Shown here in pieces: positions 1-11,900 of a stretch of DNA of 64,000 nucleotides; the first letter of the stretch is position 1, and every line of letters starts with the position of its first letter. The notes under the pieces are model-generated. The model was not told where the DNA came from. It did not search any database and saw only the letters and a list, made by a program, of their open reading frames with translations. The position numbers and the translations under genes are program-made. The DNA lies in the NCBI RefSeq assembly GCF_022965805.1, contig NC_133104.1, positions 22,653,308-22,717,307 of the forward strand. Direction: 5' to 3'. This DNA comes from Primulina eburnea (taxonomy: Eukaryota; Streptophyta; Magnoliopsida; Lamiales; Gesneriaceae).

Positions 1-226
1 TAAGCCAAAGACTCAAACAACATCTCGATATCATCAAGCCAGCTCTCGCACACTACTGCACTCTCTGTGCCCTTCAGGGTAGGCGGATGGAAAGACTGAA
101 ATCTCTTCAATAAGGTCTCCATCGGCGTAGCGGTAACATCCATCTGTGCACCTGATGTGCTACCCTGCTCTGGCTGTGGTATACGTCTAGGCGGCATAAA
201 TCTGATTATCAAACTGATTAGGGCAT
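1..226 (-). pseudogene. Inverted gag N-terminal fragment at the RT-1 left edge
   Basis: Read on the minus strand this is the leader and first ~65 codons of a chromovirus gag of the MPPRR type: the complement of a start codon lies near 197-199, followed by MPPRRIPQPEQGSTSG-like residues. It matches 32153-32378 of RT-6 closely. It is joined at about 218-228 to the middle of the same gag in the opposite direction. Both sides share the octamer AAACTGAT at the joint, so a small inversion between short inverted repeats, or a template switch, is likely. A misassembly is the main alternative. The left continuation is outside the window. Confidence 0.75.
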
Positions 227-3200
227 CAGATGCAGGAGGTTGCCAAGAGCTGGTGGTTGACGACGAAGAGAGCCTTGGAGCACCGAGGCATTGATATCAC
301 GTGGAAAGTTTTCAAAGATGAGTTCTATCAGCGCTTCTTCCCCGTTTCCTACCGAAAAGATAAAGGAGCTGAATTCGCGAATCTGAAGTAGGGACAGTGG
401 AACATCGAGGAGTATGTGGCTAAATTTTCAGCATTGCTACGATTTGCACCGCATGTGGCCGGGAACGACGAGGCAGTGGCCGATCAGTTCATCAACGAGC
501 TGAACCCGGATGTCTTTATTTTGGTGAACACGGGACGGCCTAACACTTTTTTAGAGGCACTGAACCGAGCAAAGGGAACAGAGGCTGGCTTGATCAGGCA
601 GCGAGGAGCTTCCTACGGTGTTCAGGGGCAGAGACCGCCACAGTCCACGACCGTACAGTTTCCACCACCTCCTCCTCGTTTTGACAGTGGAGCTAGTGGT
701 AGTGGTAAGAAGGAATTTTTGAAAGCTAAGGGTAAACAGTTTAAGAAGTCCGGGAGTAGTTCATCGAGTTCGAGTGGATCTCGACAGAGAGGTCAGGGTT
801 CAGATTACAGTGGCGTATATTGTAGCTCGTGTGGAGGACGACATGCGACGCAGCAGTGTCAAGGAGTTATGGGACGCTGCAACATCTGTAGGCAACAGGG
901 ACACTTCGCTAGAGTTTGTCCCCAGAGAGGTGCACAACGATTCCAGAGCACAGGATCATCAGCACCAGCGCCACAGATGGAGAGACAGGCATCCTCTGTA
1001 CACTCCTTCCAGCCACCCTCCACACAGACCCAGCAGAGACCAGGAGGTAGTCAGACGGTGAGTCAGCCTCCCAGACAGCAGGCACGTGTTTTTGCCCTGA
1101 CAGAGGAGCAGGCGCAGGAGGCGCCAGATGACGTCATTGCAGGTAACTGTTTTCTTTGCGGTTATCCTGCATATGTGTTGATAGACACAGGGGCATCTCA
1201 TACATTCATATCTGAACATTTTGCATTGAGACATTCATTGCCTGTTGAGTCGATGTCGACAGTAGTGTCTATAGCTTCTCCGTTGGGAAGTGGTTTGATG
1301 TTTGTGACTACTGTTAGACACTGTATGCTTCAGTTTGAGGGGCATGAGATTGATCTTGATTGTGTAGTACTTGGGTTAGCTGATTTTGAATGTATAGTTG
1401 GCATAGATATGTTAACCAAGTACATGGCCACTGTAGATTGTTTCCACAAAATTGTCAGATTCAGACCCGAAATGACAGATGAGTGGAAATTCTACGGCAA
1501 GGGTTCCAGATCTCGGATTCCCTTAGTATCTGCTCTGACTATGAGTAGATTGCTTCAGAGAGGAGCAGAAGGCTTTCTCGTATATTCAGTAGATCTACTG
1601 AAGTCGAGCTTAGCATTGGCAGATCTGCCAGTGGTTTGCGAGTTTGCAGATGTTTTTCCTGACAAGATTCCAGGGTTGCCTCTAGTTCGAGAGGTTGATT
1701 TCAGCATTGATCTTGTGCCAGGCAGTGTTCCTATCTCGAGAGCTCCATATAGGATGGCACCGATAGAGCTGAAAGAGTTGAAAGCACAGTTGGAAGATCT
1801 TTTGTCCAAGGGATATATCAGACCCAGTGTATCACCTTGGGGTGCTCCGGTGCTTTTCGTCAGAAAGAAAGATGGTTCGATGCGACTGTGTATTGATTAC
1901 AGACAGTTGAACAAGGCAAGAGTGAAGAACAAGTATCCTTTGCCGCACATCGACGACTTGTTTGATCAGTTACAGGGATCTTCGGTTTACTCGAAGATTG
2001 ATTTGAGATCGGAGTATCATCAGCTCAGAGTTCGAGATGTTGATATTCCGAAGACTGCATTCCGAACCAGAGCTATTTAGATGAGTTTGTTATTGTTTTC
2101 ATTGACGACATTTTGGTGTATTCGAAGAGTTTGACTGAGCATGCAGATCATCTGAGGATTGTACTGAAGACTTTGAGAAAGGAGCAGTTGTATGCTAAAC
2201 TATCCAAGTGCGAATTCTGGCTGAGACAGGTTGTCTTTCTGGGTCACATTATATCTGGAGATGGTATTGCGGTAGATCCGAGTAAAGTGGAGGCTGTGAT
2301 CAGTTGGCCGAGACCGACTTCTGTGCCTGAGATACGCAGTTTCATGGGTCTAGCCGGGTAATATCGTCGTTTTATCCGAGATTTCTCCAGTATAGCGAAG
2401 CCTATCACCCAGTTGACACAGAAAAATATGCCATTTGTGTGGTCCGAAGATTGTGAAGCCAGTTTGGTAGAGCTGAAGAAGAGGCTGACTAGTGCACCTG
2501 TCTTGACGATTCCTTCAGGTACATGTGAGTTCGTTGTATATTGTGATGCATCTCACAGAGGGCTTGGATGTGTTCTTATGCAGCGAGGGCACGTGATAGC
2601 GTACGCCTCTAGACAGCTGAAGCCATACGAGACCCGTTACCCGATTCATGATCTTGAATTGGCGGCGATTGTTTTTGCACTCAAGATCTGGCGTCATTAT
2701 CTGTATGGCGAGAAATTCGAGATCTATTCCGTTCATAAGAGCCTGAAGTATCTCTCTTCTCAGTCAGAGTTGAACATGAGACAGCGACGATGGCTTGATC
2801 TGCTGAAAGATTTTGATTGCGAGATCAAGTACCATCCAGGGAAGTCGAATGCAGCAGCAGACGCCTTAAGTCGAAAGGTATGTTCTTTGTCCTTGTCGAC
2901 TATAGGTGTATCGAGTTTAGTAGAAGATTGTTGCTTGTCTGGGTTGACATTTGATGCAGAGAGTAGACCGTTGCGACTTGCTGCGATTCAGATTGAGCCA
3001 GATCTGATTTTGAGGATCAAAGAAGCGCAAAGAACTGATCCGAGCATTCAGAGATCGATTGATATGGTCAGAACTGGTCATATATCAGAATATCAGGTTA
3101 GAGATTCTGTTCTGTATGTGAATAACCGTCTAGTGGTGCCAGATGTTCCAGATTTGAGACGACAAATCATGTCAGAGACACACTGTAGTCGGTTCAGCAT

Positions 3201-4428
3201 TCACCCTGGTGGCAGGAAGATGTACAATGACTTGAAGACACAATTCTGGTGGAAGCAGATGAAGACAGACATTGCAGAATTTGTGTCTAAGTGCTTGAAT
3301 TGCCAGCAGGTGAAGGCAGAAAGAAAGAAACCCGGAGGTTTACTTCAGAGTTTGTCTATTCCTGAATGGAAATGGGACCACATTTCCATGGATTTCGTGA
3401 CGAAGTTACCTCGATCTTCGCGGGGCTGTGATTCGATTTGGGTCATCATTGATAGACTGACCAAATCAGCTTGCTTTATTCCGTACAGAATGACCTATCG
3501 ACACGATCAGATGGCAGAGTTGTATGTCAGAGAGGTCGTCAGATTGCACGGTGTGCCGAAGTCGATCGTATCAGATCGGGATCCACGATTCACTTCTCAC
3601 TTCTGGCACAGCTTGCAGCAGGCTTTGGGTACGACTTTACACCTGAGCACTGCTTATCATCCTCAGACGGACGGACAGTCAGAGCGGACTATCCAGACTT
3701 TAGAGGATATGCTGAGAGCTGTAGTACTAGACTTTGGTACTAGTTGGCAAGATTCATTGCCGTTGTGTGAGTTTTCATACAACAACAGCTATCAAACTAG
3801 CATTGAGATGGCACCGTTCGAAGCTTTATACGGAAAGAAGTGCCGATCTCCGTTGTACTGGGATGATATCTCTGAGGTACCGGAGTTAGGGCCTGATATG
3901 ATTCGTGAGATGACCGAGAAAGTGAAGATCGTTCAGAGGAGAATGAAGACGGCACAGGATAGGCAAGCGAAGTACGCCAATGTCAGACGCAGACCGTTGG
4001 TATTTGAGCAGGGAGACAGAGTTTTTTTAAAGATTTCACCTTTCAGAGGCGTTGTCAGATTTGGCAAGCGTGGAAAGTTTTCTCCTAGATACGTCGGTCC
4101 GTATGAGATCCTTGAGAAGATTGGCGATCGAGCTTACAGACTTGCTCTTCCTCCTTCATTATCTGGCATGCACGATGTTTTTCACGTATCAATGTTGCGC
4201 AAATATATGCCAGATGATTCTCATGTCATTCAGCCTGACGAAGCCGAGCTAGATCAGACTCTGAGCTATATTGAAAGACCGATACAGATTCTTGATCGGA
4301 AAGAGAAACAGCTTAGAACCAAGACCATTCCGCTTGTGAAGGTTCAGTGGAGTCGTCATGGCATCGAGGAAGCAACTTGGGAGACGGAGTCTGAGATGAG
4401 ACGGAGGCATCCCGAGCTATTCATATGA
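227..4428 (+). pseudogene. RT-1 gag-pol, Ty3/gypsy chromovirus, broken
   Basis: Degenerate polyprotein of an LTR retrotransposon. In order I see the gag core (IGHQMQEVAKSWW onward), a CCHC knuckle ([14 protein letters not shown], near 877-920), protease ([12 protein letters not shown], near 1176-1212), RT, RNase H ([10 protein letters not shown]), integrase with HHCC and a D-D-E core (SDRDPRF; DGQSER), a GPYEIL module near 4098 and a chromodomain-like tail ending in HPELFI. Breaks: an in-frame TAG at 389-391, a deletion of about 90 bp at about 2070 that removes the RT segment just before the FIDD catalytic motif and shifts the frame, and a TAA at 2359-2361 in place of a Tyr codon. The 671-codon frame from 2413 keeps RNase H to the C terminus. 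The gag N-terminus is missing here because it lies inverted at 1-226. It is inactive as a complete polyprotein. Confidence 0.93.
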
Positions 4429-4492
4429 TGTGAGTTTTCCTTTCAGTTTTGATTGTACTGCTTTGTATACATTTACATGATTAATTGCTTGC

Positions 4493-4530
4493 GAGTTCGA
4501 GGGCGAACTCCTGTCTAAGAGGGGGAGAAA
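4493..4530 (+). promoter_or_regulatory. RT-1 PPT with upstream hairpin
   Basis: The polypurine tract AGAGGGGGAGAAA directly abuts the 3' LTR at 4531. About eight bases upstream is the dyad GAGTTCG-AGGG-CGAACTC (4493-4510), a perfect 7-bp stem. By family knowledge the PPT primes plus-strand DNA synthesis; the role of the hairpin is unknown. Confidence 0.8.
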
Positions 4531-6325
4531 TGTAAGGCTCGAGAATTGTCCATGTCATCGATGTGAGACTTGAAGAAGAGAATGCATGACATGAAAAATG
4601 AGAGTTTGAGCAAGCATGGCCGAAGCCACACCGCCCCTGCGGTGCTAGGACTACCGCACCTGCGGTGTAGGTGACAGAAAGTTGAGGGAAATGTGCGAAG
4701 CAACACCGCACCCACGGTGCGTGCAAGACCGCACCTGCGGTGGTGAGACCGCACCCGCGGTGATGCAAGCGCCGCACCCGCGGTGATCAAGATTCAGAAA
4801 ATATTATTGCTGCCGAGAGCTTAGCGCACCCGCGCTCTTAAACTACCGCACCCGCGGTAGTGCGTGTCATTTGAACAACATGAACACTCGTCCCTTTGCA
4901 TGCAATATGTAATAGGTGTCTTTATTTTCTTTGGCATTCAGAATAAGAACCGAGCTCCTTCTCAAAAGAATCCTCAAGCTTCAAGGTGGGTTAGAACCTT
5001 GGTTTGGCAAGATTTATGCATCTGATTTATATTCCGAGTTAGGATTTGTGTTCCTCTCTTTGAAGGCTACAAGAGGATGTAAGTATTGTTAATTTCCAAC
5101 ATGTTTCGAAAATTATGTGTTGGAAGAATTCAGATTTGACATAAATTATGTGTTTTTGATATACTAAGCATCGTAGAAACGTAAACGGATCGAATTTCAG
5201 ACGCCGTATGCTATACGTTCGATTTTCCAGCATGTGTTGGATTGAGAATATACAGATTACAGCATGTATATAGATGTTAGATGAGATGATGAGTTGATTG
5301 TGATTGAGTATGATGTTCTTGAGTTACCGGTATAAAGGAATCACGTCGTTATGCCGTCAAATTGTATTGAAACCGATTGTAGCCTTGTATATTGAGTTGC
5401 TTGAGATATATATATTGATTGAGTACACATCGATTATGCTATTTCAGATTGTATTGGCTATTGTGAACTCAAGCCTTCGACTACGACACAGACAGTGCGA
5501 CAAGAAATGTATAATTCATGTGGTCACGGGATTGCACAACTCGATTCAGACTTGATACGAGTTTCCCTAAATCACATACTAGATTGTTATTACATTTGAT
5601 TATGTAATGCCTTGTTTATTGATTTATATCCGAGTCCTGAGATAGGAGATATTGGCAGACTTGCCAAAACTAGACGTTTCGGTGTATCGACGCATAGGAG
5701 CAGATTTGCTATATGTGTAGACCCTCGATACAGAGTTGACCGAAGTCTAGGAATAAGACGTACCGTTGCCCCGAGTGGTTGGGTAGGTGACAGACCGTCT
5801 TATTCACACCGGGATCCCTAGATTAGAAATGAGTCGAGTCAAGATTTAAATGTTGAATACAGATTTGTATTCTTTTACATGTTTTAGATTACAATTCATG
5901 TTATATGCTATGCTTGTGTACATGATTTATGACATTGCATGCATCCATGTTTTATACTGGGATATGTTCTCACCGGAGTTATCCGGCTGTTGTCGTGTCT
6001 GTATGTGTGCATGGCAACAGGTGGGGCAGGATCAGGGTCACGACGAGGAAGAGAGAGTTGATAGCGTGGTGATGCCGGGTGTAGCAGCAGATTACTAGTA
6101 GTTTCTGTTTAGATCTGAACTACTTGTATTTGAGATTAGAACCTTAGTTGTGTGATTGTACTAGACAGATTTGTATGTATCTGATGTTGTTTAATTATTA
6201 TATCAAGACATGTTATGCTTTAGTTATACATTTAAATTAATGTTAAAAGCAAATTTTTGACCCACATTTTCGAACAAAGATCCAATTAAATCGCAAAGAA
6301 TTGAGTTAGAACCCGGGTCCCCACA
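4531..6325 (+). repeat. RT-1 3' LTR (about 1795 bp)
   Basis: Begins TGTAAGGCTCGAG right after the PPT and ends GGGTCCCCACA. It is closely related to the RT-5 LTR at 55984-57795. It holds a dyad cluster at 4630-4856, an AT-rich TATA-like stretch near 4904 and the conserved leader hairpins near 5750-5815 and 5988-6021. The partner 5' LTR is outside the window. The next five bases are ACAGT, which should be the target duplication but cannot be checked here. The LTR lies inside the start of the RT-2 3' LTR. Confidence 0.88.
4630..4856 (+). repeat. RT-1 LTR dyad cluster, class ACCGCACCCGCGGT
   Basis: Units aligned on ACCGCACCCGCG start at 4630 and 4653, 4705 and 4728, 4748 and 4771, 4823 and 4845. 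The paired start-to-start distances are 23, 23, 23 and 22 bp. The cluster ends about 48 bp before an AATATGTAAT sequence that may serve as TATA box. Function unknown. Confidence 0.85.
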
Positions 6326-6409
6326 ACAGTCTTATCCTTTCCGTCTATAATCCCCCCGATTATCACTAAATCATTTCAGATTACCAAGACAAAAATCTCG
6401 GGCATTACA
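6326..6409 (-). repeat. RT-2 3' LTR fragment (U3 start)
   Basis: The 84 bases between the end of RT-1 and GGGCATTACA at 6409 read on the minus strand as an LTR start (TGTAATGCCCGAG). They are followed by a polypurine tract and RT-2 pol. The rest of this LTR was displaced to the left by RT-1 and is outside the window. Confidence 0.75.
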
Positions 6410-6447
6410 TTTCTCCCCCCCTAAGATACGATTTCGTCCCCGAAATC
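6410..6447 (-). promoter_or_regulatory. RT-2 PPT with upstream hairpin
   Basis: On the minus strand the purine run GGGGGGGGAGAAA abuts the LTR start at 6409. The dyad GATTTCG-GGGA-CGAAATC at 6430-6447 forms a perfect 7-bp stem, although the surrounding element is old. Confidence 0.75.
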
Positions 6448-6530
6448 ATAGGCAATCCGATCATATCACAGGTAATAATATCATACCACGAAGAAATGTA
6501 TAACGGAAGTTAATCAGAAAACTCACCTCA

Positions 6531-7283
6531 ATGAAACAATTCTGAAATCTCGATCTCATATCAGATTCTGCCTCCCAAGTAGTTTTTTTAGTACCATGAC
6601 GATTCCACTGAACTTCCACAAGTGGAATAGTCTTTGTTCTAAGCGGCTTTTCTTCACAATTTCTGATTCAATCGGAAAAATAATTCAAGAAGTATAATAT
6701 CATAATACAACTAGAAGTAACTCAGTGTCTTATCCAGTTCGGCCTCGTCTGGTTGAATAACATGTGAAGCATCATACTGAAATCTCCTCAATAACAATAC
6801 ATGAAAACATCAGGTATTTTTGATAAAAAGGCGGTAATACGAGTCGATAGATACGATCTCCTATCTTTTTGAGAATCTCGTACGGCCCAATATAATGTGG
6901 AGACAACTTCCCCATCTTGCCAAATCTTACAATTCCTCTGAAAGGTGAAATCTTCAAAAACACTAGGTCTCCTGCCTCAAGTACCAATGGTCTATGTCGA
7001 ACCTTGGCATACTTGGCCTGTCTCTCTTGAGTTGCTTTCATTTTCTTCTGAATCAGCTTCAATTTTTCTGTCATTTCTCTGATCATATCAGATCCAATCT
7101 CAGGAATCTCAGAGGTATTATCTCAATAAAGAGGGAATCTGCATTTTTACCGTACAACGCCTCAAACGGTGCCATCTCTATACTCGTCTGATAACTATTG
7201 ATGTACGACCACTCACATTGTGGCAATGAAACCTGCCAATTAGTGCTAAAATCAAGTACTATAGCTCTAAGCATATCCTCCAG
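6531..7283 (-). pseudogene. RT-2 pol, C-terminal part (integrase end, GPY/F, chromodomain tail)
   Basis: Minus-strand remnant of pol. The frame at 6772-7086 carries the MIREMTEK linker, [16 protein letters not shown] and IGPYEILKKIGDRIYRL, which is the GPY/F module. The frame above it (to about 7283) carries LEDMLRAIVLDFSTNW and [10 protein letters not shown], the end of the integrase core. The chromodomain-like tail lies at about 6531-6770 and is out of frame. Several frameshifts and stops are present. RT-3 interrupts this gene at 7284; the integrase resumes at 15056 after the RT-3 target duplication. Confidence 0.88.
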
Positions 7284-8865
7284 TGTGACACCCCGATCCT
7301 CTTTTAAAATAAATACGCAGCGGAAATAAAATTTTCTCTTTAAAATATACGGAAGGAGTTTCAAAATACATTTCATCAAATATCTTTACAAAATAAATAC
7401 ATGATCATTTAAATGACATAACAAAAACAAAATATCATTCCTATGATCATGCCAAAATCCTCCTTCCAACGGTGTATGCATATGACCCCCGATCTACAGT
7501 CAACGTCCCGAGGCACCACTCTGATCTGCATCACATGAAAATAACTGAAATGAGAATAAATCTCAGCAAGTGGAACTCTTATATAACAATGAACAATAAC
7601 TCTGTAAAACATCTCTTTGAAATCATAAATACCATCAACTCTGAACTGTAAACTCTGAATATCAATAATATAGCAATAGCATAAAATATGATGGTATTTC
7701 TCTTTTGCTCTGGGGATTGATATCAATAGTATCTCTGCTCTGGGGTTGCTCGTATCCCAAATCGATATAAATACCGATAACTCTGAGGGATATAAGCCTC
7801 TGGGCGATGATCATCTAATATTGCATGCAATCTCTGACTATGTATTTATCAATCCGAAAACATTTAAACTCTTCTCTGGTTTTAACAATCACTTTGAACT
7901 CTATATATCTCTTTGTATTCCCTTTAATCAATAATGAGACATACAATGCCTCCAATACATATAACAATACATACTATGGATCAAATGAAAGGGAATAACA
8001 CAATAAACTCTTTGAAACACATACATATAAAATCATGTGAGCAAAAGGAATGAATTTCCACTTACAAACCACAACAAACACCTCAACTTAGCTCTTGATC
8101 ACCACCTACAACAAATAATCCACAAATAACACCAATATCAACTAAATATCCAAGATTACAAGCTAAATAATCCATAAATCCACTTAAACAACCAACCTAA
8201 ACAACTCTTAATTTACAACCTTAACAGAATCGCACCAAAAACTTACCCAAGCTTCCTAGCACCAAGGAGAACGTCGAACTCAAGTCGAAATTCTAAACAA
8301 ACGCTTGAATCGAAGATAGGAAGTGAAAGAAATGACCAAAAACCCTAGAAATGGAGAGAAAAGTCGAGAATGGAGGAGAAAAGAAAGGAAAAGCATGGCC
8401 AACCACTCCAAAAAGTAGCTTAAAAACTCGACCATACCTTCACCGCGGGTGCGCCAACACAAGGACCGCGGGTGCGCTATGGTTACGGCAATCTCAAAAA
8501 TTCTGGAACACGAACAGCGCGGGTGCGGCGACGCAAGCAGCGCGGGTGCGGTCTCTACCGCAGGGGCGGTCTCTACAACGCCGCGGGTGCGGTGTGCTCA
8601 CGGCACTCAAACTCCAAAAATAGCACAGTGCACCGCGGGGGCACTCCTCTAAGAGCGCGGGTGCACTCTACTCACGGCAAAACACTATTCCAAAGCAACT
8701 AAAATCGAACCGAAACGCTGAAACGAACAACCAACAACAACTAATACCTCAATAAATAATAACCAATAATACTAAAGCCCAAAACACAACTATAATCATC
8801 TAATCAAATATCCCAAATAACAAACAAAACTTAAATCGTACCGTACACCGGGCTCGGCTATTACA
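7284..8865 (-). repeat. RT-3 3' LTR (1582 bp)
   Basis: On the plus strand it runs from TGTGACACCCC to CTATTACA and lies between the TSD and the PPT. It has a dyad cluster at 8442-8665. A TTTTTAA-type sequence (minus strand, about 8421-8427) about 15 bp beyond the cluster could act as TATA box. Small frames inside it are not convincing genes. Confidence 0.94.
8442..8665 (-). repeat. RT-3 3' LTR dyad cluster, class ACCGCGGGTGCG
   Basis: Units start (plus-strand reading) at 8442/8465, 8516/8539, 8557/8580 and 8632/8654. Paired spacing is 23, 23, 23 and 22 bp. This is the reverse complement of the class seen in RT-1 and RT-5. The same cluster recurs in the other LTR at 14632-14855. Confidence 0.85.
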
Positions 8866-8901
8866 ATCTCCCCCCCTTAAGGGAATTTCGTCCGCGAAAT
8901 T
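8866..8901 (-). promoter_or_regulatory. RT-3 PPT with upstream hairpin
   Basis: On the minus strand a purine run (AAGGGGGGGAGAT) abuts the LTR. The dyad AATTTCG-CGGA-CGAAATT (8884-8901) lies immediately upstream, just beyond the gag-pol stop. Confidence 0.8.
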
Positions 8902-8905
8902 GACG

Positions 8906-11900
8906 TCACGGCACGAACAACTCAGGATACTTCTCTCTCATCTCATCCTCTGGTTCCCACGTAGCCTCCTCTAACAAATGGTTCCTCCAAAGAACTTTGA
9001 CAATGCCGATCTCTTTGTTCCTCAGAACTCTAACTGTGCGATCCAAAATCTGAATCGGAATCTCTTGATACGTCAAATTCGGCGTCAAGTCCAATGGCTC
9101 ATGGCGTAGAACATGGGAAGGATCTGCAACATACTTCCTGAGCATCGAAACGTGAAACACATTATGAACTCTGTCAAGATCTGGAGGTAGGGCTAATCTG
9201 TAGGCTCTGTCACCAACTCTGTCCAAAATCTCGAATGGACCAATAAATCTAGGACTCAACTTGCCCTTCTTACCAAATCTCATCACACCCTTGAGAGGTG
9301 CTATCTTCAGAAATACATGGTCGCCAACCTCGAACTGCAAAGGTCTACGACGAACATCTGCATAGCTCTTCTGTCTGGACTGGGCAGTCTTCATCCTTTC
9401 TCTGATAACAGCAACAACATCAGCAGTCTGCTGGACCAACTCTGGTCCCAACATCTTCCTCTCACCAACCTCGTCCCAATACAAGGGAGACCTGCACTTC
9501 CTGCCATAAAGTGCCTCATACGGTGCCATGCCAATCGTCGCCTGGTAGCTATTGTTATAAGTGAACTCAACCAAAGGCAACAAAGAATCCCAGTTACCTG
9601 GAAAGTCAATAGTACAAGCTCTGAGCATATCCTCAAGAATCTGAATGACTCTCTCTGACTGACCATCACTCTGAGGATGATAGGCTGTACTGAACGCTAA
9701 TCGCGAACCCATAGCTCTGTGCAAACTCTTCCAAAACTCTGAAGTAAATCTGGGGTCACGATCAGACACGATCGACACAGGAACACCATGAAGTCTGACA
9801 ATCTCTGCTATGTAGTCCTCGGCATACTGGTTCATCGAATACGTCGTCTTGACTGGAAGAAAGTGCGCTGACTTAGTCAATCTATCAACGATAACCCAAA
9901 TAGAATTGAAACCTCTCCGCACTCTGGGAAGACCAGTCACAAAATCCATCGTAATATGCTCCCACTTCCACTGAGGAATCGGCAACGACAACAATGTCCC
10001 AGCAGGTCTCTGGTGCTCAATCTTCACCTGCTGACAAGTAAGGCACTGAGAAATGAACACGGCAACATCCTTCTTCATACCTGGCCACCAGTAGAGTCGA
10101 CGAAGATCCTGATACATCTTCGTACTGCCTGGATGAATCGAATACGGCGCGGTATGAGCCTCTGTCAGAATATCTCTACGAATATCGTCGCCAGAAGGAA
10201 CACAAATACGACCTCTGAAAGTCACCAAACCATCACCATTCAAGGCAAACTCTGAATTACCTCTAATCTCTGCTCTATCTCTCAACTCTGTCAACTGAAC
10301 ATCAGTCGACTGCTCTCTACGAATCCTGTCCGTCAATGAAGATCGAATAACTAACGCTGAAAGACGAGCAATGGTGCCTGGAATCACCAGATCAATATCC
10401 TCTCTCTGCAAATCCATCAGTAACGGTCTCTGAATCAAAGAACTCAATGAAACACTCGACTTGCGGCTTAAAGCATCAGCCACAACATTCGCCTTCCCTG
10501 GGTGATAACTGATAGCTACATCGTAATCCTTGACAAGCTCTAACCACCTCCTCTGCCGCATATTGAGCTCTTTCTGCGAGAACAGATACTTCAAACTCTT
10601 GTGGTCTGTGAAGTTCTCACACTTTTCGCCATACAGATAATGTCTCCAAATCTTAAGGGCGAAAACCACAGCTGCTAGCTCCAAATCGTGCGTCGGATAA
10701 TTCTTCTCATAATCCTTCAAATGGCGAGAAGCATAGGCAATGACCTTACCTCTCTGCATCAACACTGCACCGAGACCCTTCTTCGACGCATCAGTATAGA
10801 CAACAAAGTCCTCTGAACCACAAGGCAAAGAAAGAACAGGAGCCGTCGTCAATCTATCCTTCAACTCCTGAAATGCACTCTGGCAATCTAAAGACCACTC
10901 GAACTTCACAGTCTTCCTTGTCAGATTGGACAATGGCAGGGCAATCTTGGAAAAATCCAAAATGAAACGACGATAAAAACCCGCCAAACCAAGGAAACTG
11001 CGTACCTCTGAAACAGTCGTAGGAATAGGCCACTTCTGAATCGCCTCTATCTTCATCGGATCAACAGCAATGCCATCCCTCGAAACGACATGGCCTAGAA
11101 AAGAAATCTGATCCAGCCAAAACTCACACTTCTTCAACTTAGCAAACAACCTCCGCTCTCTCAGCAACTGGAGAACAACTCTGAGATGCTCTGAATGAAG
11201 CTCTCTGGTCTTGGAATAGATCAATATATCGTCGATAAAGACAATGACGAAGCTATCCAAATACGGCTTGAACACACGGTTCATCAGGTCCATGAAAACA
11301 GAAGGGGCATTGGTCAAACCAAAAGACATCACGAGAAACTCATAGTGACCATACCTGGTCCTGAAAGCCGTCTTAGGGATATCAGACTCCCTAACCTTCA
11401 ACTGATAGTAGCCAGACCGAAGATCAATCTTCGAGAAAACAGTGGCACCCTGGAGTTGGTCAAACAAATCATCTATCCGAGGCAACGGATACTTGTTCTT
11501 GATCGTCACTTTGTTAAGCTCCCTGTAGTCGATACACAGACGCAAAGACCCGTCCTTCTTCTTAACAAATAGAACCGGAGCTCCCCAAGGCGAAGAACTC
11601 GGACGAATGAAACCCTTATCTAGAAGATCCTGCAACTGCGTCTTCAACTCTTTCATCTCGGTAGGAGCCATCCTATACGGAGCCTTAGAAATAGGAACCG
11701 TACCTGGAGCAAGATCAATAACAAACTCTACATCTCTATCCGGCGGCAAACCCGGAACATCATCCTCAAACACATCCGCAAACTCCCTCACCACATCAAT
11801 ATCATCAATATTCAACTTAATCAGTCTATCCATATCCACAACAGATGCTAGAAAAACATCACAACCTCTACACAATAGCCTCTCAGCATCAAGACACGAA

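Noticed and set aside
416..430. Internal start of RT-1 gag at 416
   Set aside because: This is a GTG within the gag core after an in-frame TAG; homology extends upstream to 227, so it is not a true start.
6326..6409. Unrelated spacer between RT-1 and the next element
   Set aside because: It ends in GGGCATTACA next to a PPT, so it is the start of the RT-2 3' LTR.
7409..7726. 105-codon frame in the RT-3 LTR, repeated at 13599-13916
   Set aside because: It is duplicated only because both LTRs are identical; no family resemblance, no codon signal, and it lies in LTR DNA.
9317..9658. Plus-strand frames of 100-200 codons within the RT-3, RT-4 and RT-8 coding regions (such as 11195-11572, 20223-20831, 50012-50908)
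   Set aside because: Antisense shadows of gag-pol on the minus strand; codon patterns follow the real frame.
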